Of a stretch of 64,000 bases of DNA, positions 57,507 through 64,000 are shown piece after piece. Numbering within the stretch: position 1 is the stretch's first letter; the number at the start of each line of letters is the position of its first letter. The notes beneath the pieces are model-generated. The model worked only from the letters and a program-made list of their open reading frames with translations, searched no databases and was not told the DNA's origin. The DNA is taken from the NCBI GenBank assembly GCA_016748015.1, contig JAAOMT010000282.1, positions 186,001 through 250,000 on the forward strand, in the 5' to 3' direction. Source of the DNA: Geosiphon pyriformis. Lineage: Eukaryota > Glomeromycota > Glomeromycetes > Archaeosporales > Geosiphonaceae. The position numbers and the translations under genes were made by a program.

Positions 57507-59114
57507 GTGGCAGAATCAGAAATAATAGGGACAAACCATTTAGGATTCGCGAAATCTTTATTTCAACAGTACAGCTAGCAGTTAGGTCTAAACAACAACT
57601 ATTACCCAGCAGAATCAGCTTTCAACTTCTATGTCAACGAAAAAATTACTGATTTCTTAGGAAGACCAGTTGACATTGAATCAGCAAGAGAAAATTTCTA
57701 TTCAGAACTAATTCAACACACCAACTTACCAAGAAATCACAGCTTTGCACCCATCATCAGAAAAATCAACCAAGAAATTGAAAGATATACACAAAAGACA
57801 TTCCCTATTACTTATCAGGACAAGAGCAAAGGAAAACTACAGACACCAGCAGTAACACTTAAAGGAATACAAATTCCTAACTGGAAGAAACAAAGAATCA
57901 AATCTCTGATATATCTATTATACCATCACATGCCCAAAAGTACCATCAACATCACATTAGTAAACGCATCCACTAGTACAAAGACACTGCTAGCAAGAAT
58001 TATGTTTCAGAGTAAACAAAAAAAAAACAAACTATTAGGAACATATGGTAATTATTTTGAAGAATTTAAATCAAGATCACCAACACTATCAGGATTTCGA
58101 TCACCGCCTCATTAGCCAGATTTTGGAACTATCAGTCTCTGAAAAATTACTGAATCAGAAAAAGAAGAAGATGAAAATCAGGAATTTAATTACCAAAACC
58201 CGATCCTAAAAAACCCAAACATTCAAACTCAGCAACATTTAGAAAATTCGGAAGTCGAAACTCTGAATATTTGAACCCCGCCAAATCAAAAAAATCAAAA
58301 ACCCAAGTTAATTTATCAGCAAAACTTACCTCCAGTTATTGTCATCAATTAACTACCAATTGAGCCTATCAGTGAGCCAATTCAACCACCTCAGGTATCA
58401 TCCCAACAACCGTTATCTTTTTAACAACTTTAGCAACAGCCACCACAACCACTCAACTTAGATCCAATGGCCTACACACCAATTTCAAAACTTGACAACT
58501 TTACCAGCGAAGAGGACGACATTCAAGTATGGCTGAATGATATAGAAAAGGCCATTACAGCCAACGGATGGAATAACGCCTGAGCAATGTAAGCCATTCT
58601 CTACTTTCTCAAGGATATCGCCAATTCATGGTACCAGAGCTTGATTAATAAACCACAAGATTTTGATGTCTTCAAAGTAGAATTCCTAAGATACTTCAGC
58701 AACAATAACAGTATCAATCGCCTAGTCAACACATTTACTACCATGAAACAAGGAGAAACTGAAGCAATCACCACTTACCTAGAATACTTCTATTGAAATC
58801 TGCACCAAATTCAAGCAATTAATGCCAACTACTTCACAGCACCACAAATCCTCAACCAGTTTATCCATGGCCTGTACAGCAGCATCTTGCAACATGTATA
58901 TCTGTTGCATCCAGGCACACTTCAAGACACAGTCACATGTGCCAGAGATTTTAAATCCACTGAGTCAGAGACCAACCACGCTCAAGCCATTAATCTAATA
59001 ATGAACGGATCATCTAAATTGGATTCCAAATTGGAGAAGTTCAGTAAAACAATTAATAAGAGATTAGAAGGATACTTAGCTGACAATCACGCCATTTATC
59101 AGCCTCCACAATAA
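57507..59114 (+). pseudogene. gag: G5 Gag
   Basis: Opens at GTG 57507 (context AAAGTGG). The upstream in-frame stop is TGA at 57459, and no ATG lies between. N-terminal domain: FNFYVNEKITDFLGR, ENFYSELIQHTNLP, INQEIERYT. A Glu/Asn/Pro linker is followed by a capsid core (58480-58790: FTSEEDDIQVWLND, ANGWNNA, NSWYQSL, FLRYFSNNNSIN). The C-terminal helix region is open at 58887-59114 and ends PPQ-TAA at 59112. Several TGA/TAA/TAG stops interrupt it at Arg, Gln or Trp-compatible sites. No frameshift. Confidence 0.78.
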
Positions 59115-60570
59115 TGCAACAATCAAGAAAACTTTACTCATGGCCAAAATCAACCATGTCTATCATCATCAACCAATCAACAATGACAACAGGAAACACA
59201 TATCTGCTACTATTGTGGTAAACAAGAACATATTCAAATCGACTGCCGCCAGCATTTAAATAACCAATGATCAGGAAATCAATATCAAAATCCCAATCGC
59301 CAGTTCTTAATTTCGAATTATCAATCAAACTCAACACAATATCAAACTACTTACCTGCCAATAATGCAGCAATCAATTTATCCACCACCAGTATATCAAG
59401 TGCCAATTTATTAACCAACAGCCCCAATTTATCAACAACAGCCACAGGTAATGTATCAACCACAACTGCCAACAATCTATTAACCCTAAACAATTCAGAC
59501 CCCACCACAAAACTTACTGGCCAGTGAAATCCAAAAGCCAAGAATCATGCAGCAAAACTGGAGATCGTCAATGGTAGTTCATCAGCCGATCCCCAGCCCA
59601 TTCAGTCAAACAAAATTTTGTCAATGGAATTTGGGTGCTGGGAATCCCCAAAACCCGAATTCCCAGAACTATTTAAGTCTCCTGGTTATTCCAGAAGACG
59701 TCTCACCCAGCAACTAGGAACCTACCCAAAAACAACAAACACATACCAGCAATATTCTGCCAGCAACAGTCACCAATGACAAATCACTGGACGCCATTTT
59801 TCTATTCGAACTCGAGGAACTGTCAAACATGCCATTATTTAGTAGAGCTACACTGAAAGAAAAGCCAATTATTGCCATGTACACTGATATGAAAATTGAT
59901 GGCCATCACATCAAACTAATTCTTGACAGTGGTTCAGCAGGCAGCATCATCACATGACAACTCATAGATCAATTAGGTCGCCAAATTGATCGAACTGTTA
60001 GCGCCAGAATCATCACGGCTGATAGAATGACCAAAACTCTAATCGGTGAAATCGATAACTTACCAATTGAAATTAATGGCATTATAGTACTAATCAAAGT
60101 ACTTGTTATGGAAGTCACTCAATACCAAGCTCTAGTTGGTAATGACTGACTGTTCAAGATGAACACCACTCTAAACTGGAATACATAAGAGCTCCAACTC
60201 AGCCAGAACGGGTGACACACGCACGTACTAGCAACATATGGCCACTTCAAGGCTACCAGCACCACAGCACCACTAATCAACTTCGAGGAAGAAAAACCAA
60301 AACCTACCTGGGAAGCCTACCAAGTGTTGTGGGCTGATGAAGAACACAACAAGCTGCCACCAATACTCTCTTGGGATGACAACGGGAAAAAAAAGCAGAC
60401 AAACGAACTTACCTGGGAAACTGACGATCTGACTTGGAACAACGAATAAAAAGAAGTCTCCAGTTGGGAATAGAACAAAGATAAGGGAAAAGGAAAAAAA
60501 AAGGAAGAAGGAACACCACCAACTACCACCATTTATAATTCCTACACTCACCACACTCCACAACAATCCA
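59115..60570 (+). pseudogene. pol: G5 nucleocapsid knuckle and retropepsin
   Basis: Knuckle at 59205-59246: C-YY-C-GKQE-H-IQID-C. A Tyr/Gln/Pro linker follows. Retropepsin: IIAMYTDMKIDGHHIKLIL, then the catalytic triad D-S-G at 59925-59933 (intact), then SAGSIIT and late strands VLVMEVTQY near 60110. The following WEAYQVLWADEEHNKLPPIL block (60310-60370) is a conserved cap before a basic Lys-rich segment. Stops include TGA in the ND(W)L position, shared with G3. This is the only copy in the window with an intact protease triad. Confidence 0.8.
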
Positions 60571-60579
60571 ATTATTGAT

Positions 60580-61210
60580 GGCCAAGACTTGTGTGTGTCA
60601 ATTGCGACAAAAAACTGTTGTCAATGGGTGCATGCTGTGGTGACGATGAGGAATACCACACCACAACAAAGTTCTACTGTCGTCCATGCTTACTCGAATG
60701 TTTTGGACGACCAAAGAGGCAAGGAAAATGGGATAGTCAACCTTGTCTCACTTGTGGGGAGACTCTGCTAGATGAAGGAATGTGGAATGACATTCTGGAG
60801 AGAAAAAGAACATGCAATGTGTTCTGCCAATACATGATCCTCATCAGCAACTGGGTCGAGAAAAAAACACCCATAGAAGCTATCTGAAGAAGAGCTGTAT
60901 AGCGATTAGACAGTTGTCCACACAATGATAATGAATTATAGTGGATGGCAACTGCCAAAATTGAAGGCGCGTTGCCAGAAGAAATCAGAACAATTAAAAA
61001 CAACCCACCAGAACCCATCGAGCTTGACTGGAATGCAGAACCAGTCATAAATTTTCTGGAACCAGAAGAGTTCTATAAACACTACCAAAACTTGGCACTC
61101 ACTAAAGAAGAACAAAAACAATGCCTAGCACAATTGAATACAAGACTGTGTCACCATTGTTTAATTCCCAGTGACTTTGAATATTGTGATGATTGTGACT
61201 TCATTTACAA
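60580..61210 (+). pseudogene. pol: G5 Cys-rich modules (best copy)
   Basis: First module, open 60591-60887: CVNC, GACC, FYCRPCLLEC, FGRPKRQGKWD, PCLTCGETLLDEGMWND, CNVFCQY. Second module, in the open segment starting 60945: LCHHCLIPSDFEYCDDCDFIYNPPP. Between them is an acidic region (ALPEEIRTIKNNPPEP). Eight or more paired cysteines in CxxC spacing predict zinc ribbons. Not a family I recognise, and I know of no such module between protease and dUTPase in other gypsy elements. A role in RNA or DNA binding is speculation. Confidence 0.7.
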
Positions 61211-62278
61211 TCCACCACCACGCATGATCTACACAATCCCCGAAGAGAAAGAACTAATCAATAGCTGTGCATTGGAGTCGGAATTGCCACTCAATCCCGA
61301 TTCAAACCCCAACAACAACAATGATGAGAATAATGATTCCAGCTCTGTTCAAAACAGCAATGACAATGACAATGATATCAACTCAGATTCAAACTCCAAC
61401 CTAAGCTATGAACAATATATCGTGCTTCCTGACTTCACCAAGGAACAAGAACTGAAATGGTTCAGCAATAATAATGAAAGTATTATGCCAGAACGCATAC
61501 ACGATACTGATGCAGGATTTGATCTGAAATATCTGGGAACAGAAGCCATCAAATTGGAACCACATTCACACACTTGCATTAATCTGAAAGTAGCACTAGA
61601 AATTCTGGCAACAACAATGGTTCAATTAGCATCCAGGAGTAGTTTAGCAAAAAGAGGGATTAATATAAGAGGAGGAATAATTGATGCAGGATATGTAGGA
61701 AATATTATCACTATGCTACAAAATGACTCAGAAAAGACCTATATAATAGAGCCCAACAAAAAGATGGCACAGGCAATATTCCTGCCTCTGGTTAGAGTAG
61801 CTTAGTTAGTATCAGTGGGAAAGAGAAAGGAATTAGGAATAACAGTGAGAGGAATACAGGGATTCGGATCAATAGATAGAATAGATGTACCAGTTAATAT
61901 GGCAGAGAAAGAAATTGTTGGCCAAGAAGAAATTATCTCAACCAGTCAAGCTATTTCTATTTTACCATATAACCAGTACATGCTAGCAATAGAAAGGAAG
62001 GAAAAAGACCAAGCACAAATTTTTGAAGCAAAAGCCAGTCTTTGTGAATTAAGAGAAGTTGGACTCATCAATCTCCACATACCAGCCAAAGATTACAGTC
62101 ATATCAAAATTCCCATCTACAACAATACAAAAAATGTCATAAAAATACCAGCCGGAACCATTATTGAATACTTAAATACTAAAATAGAGGATCAACCACC
62201 AAACCCTATTCCAGACTTTCCACAACTTTGTGGATATGTTGATATCACATTACAAACAATATACGGACAAAGTGAATG
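61211..62278 (+). CDS. pol: G5 dUTPase and linker, all five motifs present
   Basis: In Gag-Pol frame, open 60945-61805 and, after one TAG (61803), 61815-62561. Motif I DTDAGFDL at about 61503-61530, motif II RSSLAKRGI, motif III GIIDAGYVGN at about 61680-61703, motif IV KMAQAIF, motif V RGIQGFGSID at 61849-61878. This is the full set of a trimeric dUTPase, including the motif III Asp and Tyr that define the active site and uracil pocket. The linker that follows is beta-rich (IPIYNNTKNVIKIPAGTIIEYL) and ends FPQLCGYV. It lowers dUTP and so uracil in element cDNA. The lone stop is a TAG at a Gln position (RVAQ in G4). Confidence 0.87.
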
Positions 62279-63260
62279 TTATTTGCTCCAACCAGAACAA
62301 TTGGAACAAATGAACATGGGAAACTTAGATCCATTCCAATATATGCAACTCAAGATGTTGCTCAACCAGTTCAATGATATCTTTGCCAGCGAAAATGAGT
62401 TTGGCCAAACTGATATCATCCAGCATCAGATCAATATTGGAGATGCAATGCCCATCAAACAGCAAGCATACAGAGTACCACCAGCCAGCCATGAAATCAT
62501 CTGTCAAGAGATCAACCAGATGCTTAACAATGGGTTAATTCAGCCATCAATGAGCCCATAGTCATCACTAGTAGTACTTGTCCAAAAGAAGAATAGAAAG
62601 ATCCAATTTTGTGTGAACTACAGAAAACTAAATAGTGTAACTCGTGGAGACAGCTATTCAACTCTACAGATACAAAAACTATTCGATGCTTTTGGCGGGA
62701 ACAAATGGTTTTCAACATTAGACTTGGACAGTGGTTACTGACAAGTAGCCATGGATCCAGCTGACAAAAAGAAAATGGCATTCACCATGAGAGAAGAGAA
62801 TTTTGAATTTGAAGTAATGCCATTCAGTTTAACCAATGTATCAGCCACTTTCCAATGGCTAATGGAAATTGTCTATACTGGCTTATTGTAGAAATCAGTA
62901 GTTGTATACTTAGATGACACCAACATATTCTCAAAAACATTTGATGATTATCTTCATCATCTTCAACAAGTGTTCGAAAGACTGAAAAAAGTAAGACTAA
63001 AGTTAAATGCAACAAAGTGCTTTTTTGGCAAGACAAAACTAAAATTCTTGGGACACATAGTCAGCAAAGATGGCATCAAAACGGATCCAGAGAAAATAGA
63101 GATAGTAAAGAACTTTCCAGTACCAACCAATATGACTGAATTGAAATCATTCTTGGGATTCACAAGCTATTATCAACACTTTATAAAGAACTTTTCAAAG
63201 ATAGCTCAACTGCTCAATAATTTGCAAATCAAGAATACCAAATATGAATGGACAGAAAGT
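62279..63260 (+). pseudogene. pol: G5 reverse transcriptase
   Basis: Lead-in QLEQMNMGNLDPFQ and DIIQHQINIGDAMP (62300-62460). Fingers/palm: FCVNYRKLN near 62610, WFSTLDLDSGY then TGA at a Trp codon, MPFSLTNVSATFQ near 62818. Another Trp in the LLWKS block is TAG at 62888 (TGA in G3). The catalytic box at 62907-62918 is YLDD, intact. FLGHIVSKDGIKTDPEKIE is near 63060-63100 and ELKSFLGFTSYYQHFI near 63140. The open part 62970-63437 runs into RNase H. Confidence 0.86.
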
Positions 63261-63700
63261 CAACAAGAAGCTTTTGATATTCTGAAAAGAAAGCTCATTC
63301 AAGCTCCAGTACTGATCTACCCAGATCACAACAAACCATTCATCATTACCACTAATGCATCTGGCCAAGCATTGGGAGCAGTACTATCTCAGAAGGAACC
63401 AGACAGCAGAAAACATCCAGTAGCATATGCCAGCTGAGGTCTAACACCAGCCGAAAAGAACTATGGAACACCCAAATTAGAACATTTAGCAATCTATTGG
63501 GCAGTCATGAAGTGGAATAAATACTTGAGCCAAAAGTTTGATATATACACGGATCATAAAGGGTTAACATCACTTCAAAAGCAAGAATTTGATAACGGCT
63601 GCCAATCCAAATAGAAAATAGCACTATCATGATATACTTATACTATACACTATAAGAAAGAAAAAGACAATGGAAATGCCGACGGTTTGTTGTAAATGAA
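63261..63700 (+). pseudogene. pol: G5 RNase H
   Basis: QAPVLIYPDHNKPFIITTNASGQALGA-type start near 63300-63380, with TNAS for TDAS (Asp to Asn). Then PVAYAS and TGA at 63438, LTPAEKNYGTPKLEHLAIYWAV, and YTDHKGLTSLQKQEF (second Asp region). Stops increase after 63600. Confidence 0.8.
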
Positions 63701-64000
63701 ACAAATCTAAGAACATTTTAACACAAAAATATAACAAAACCAGAACAATAACAACAAAAATATAACAAAAGATAAACATACAAAAATATTAACAACTTCA
63801 ACATTATATAAAGACTCAACAGTTCAAGGAGAATTTATCTCAAACGGAATGAAAGAGTATCAAACTACAATCAAAATATTTTATCACTCACCAAAATATA
63901 CTTTATTGGAAAAATAGAAAAGATCCAGATCAACCAATCAGAAAAATTACAGAGTCAGAAAAAGAGACAATATTATTTAACATATACGCAGATTCAACAG
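63701..64000 (+). pseudogene. pol: G5 RNase H/integrase junction, incomplete
   Basis: Collinear with G3 54940-55160 (NITKDEHTKIP-like, LYKDSTVQGEFIS, then a KxTILFN-like block near 63960), just before the zinc-binding N-domain of integrase. More stops and small indels than upstream; a short AAAATATAACAAAA repeat occurs at about 63724-63775. The window ends here. Confidence 0.65.

Larger units (their letters stand above)
56573..64000 (+). mobile_element. G5: Ty3/gypsy element inserted in G3, runs off the right edge
   Basis: 5' LTR 56573-57444, then primer-binding region and a single-frame Gag-Pol from 57507 up to at least 63437. Domain order as in G3 and G4. It retains more catalytic residues (protease DSG, dUTPase motifs, RT YLDD) than G3. 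The last 300 bases are more decayed and enter the integrase N-domain. The left target flank is ATGA at 56569-56572; the right one is outside. Confidence 0.9.

Noticed and set aside
48807-64000. Alternative genetic code (TGA, TAA or TAG read as sense)
   Set aside because: Stops differ between copies at the same codon, while sister copies keep TGG or CAA there; all three stop types occur. Decay explains this better.

Overview
The window looks like a retrotransposon graveyard in a very AT-rich eukaryotic nuclear genome, most likely a fungus. I saw no host protein gene, rRNA, tRNA or CRISPR array. Everything recognisable is a LINE (non-LTR) or an LTR retrotransposon of the Ty3/gypsy type, or AT-rich ground in which older copies have almost dissolved. 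The LINE ORF1 (RRM plus CCHC knuckle), the dUTPase-bearing gypsy elements and the base composition remind me of arbuscular mycorrhizal fungi (Glomeromycotina, Rhizophagus-like). That assignment rests on unverified recollection and is inference.

Layout. 1-735: LINE fragment L1 (endonuclease domain, minus strand). 736-3062: AT-rich, with a fossil LINE near 1.9-2.1 kb. 3063-9890: LINE L2, near full length, heavily decayed, minus. 9891-10463: AT-rich. 10464-17195: LINE L3, near full length, minus. 17202-17921: LINE L4, 5'-truncated 3' end, minus, better preserved. 17922-18458: AT-rich. 18459-24218: gypsy element G1 (minus), an almost erased copy. 24219-34040: gypsy element G2 (plus), same LTR family as G1, with a same-family solo LTR (31325-32294) inside its integrase. 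34041-34439: AT-rich. 34440-37609: LINE L5 (minus), split by another solo LTR of the G2 family (34834-35846). 37610-56572: gypsy element G3 (plus). G3 was entered 39 bp inside its left LTR by a complete minus-strand element G4 (38586-48779, perfect 4-bp target duplication ACAG), and near its 3' end by G5 (56573 to beyond the right edge). Both G3 insertions place related elements inside one another.

How the parts work together. The gypsy elements share one plan: LTR, primer-binding site, Gag, CCHC nucleocapsid knuckle, retropepsin, two cysteine-rich (probably zinc-binding) modules, a trimeric-type dUTPase, a beta-rich linker, reverse transcriptase, RNase H, integrase, then a further small ORF (ORF3) in the position where env lies in retrovirus-like elements. 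G3 keeps about 7.5 kb of gag-pol in one frame, broken only by substitutions to stop codons. The LINEs encode ORF1 (RRM, CCHC) and ORF2 (EEP endonuclease, RT, RNase H, C-terminal CCHC-like finger) and carry a small stem-loop cluster near the 3' end.

Decay is dominated by C:G to T:A changes: Trp and Gln codons became stops and catalytic Asp became Asn. This suggests cytosine-methylation-linked or RIP-like mutation. The order of events can be read from nesting: L5 first, then a solo LTR and G3 in L5, then G4 and G5 in G3; separately G1, then G2 abutting or entering it, then a solo LTR in G2.
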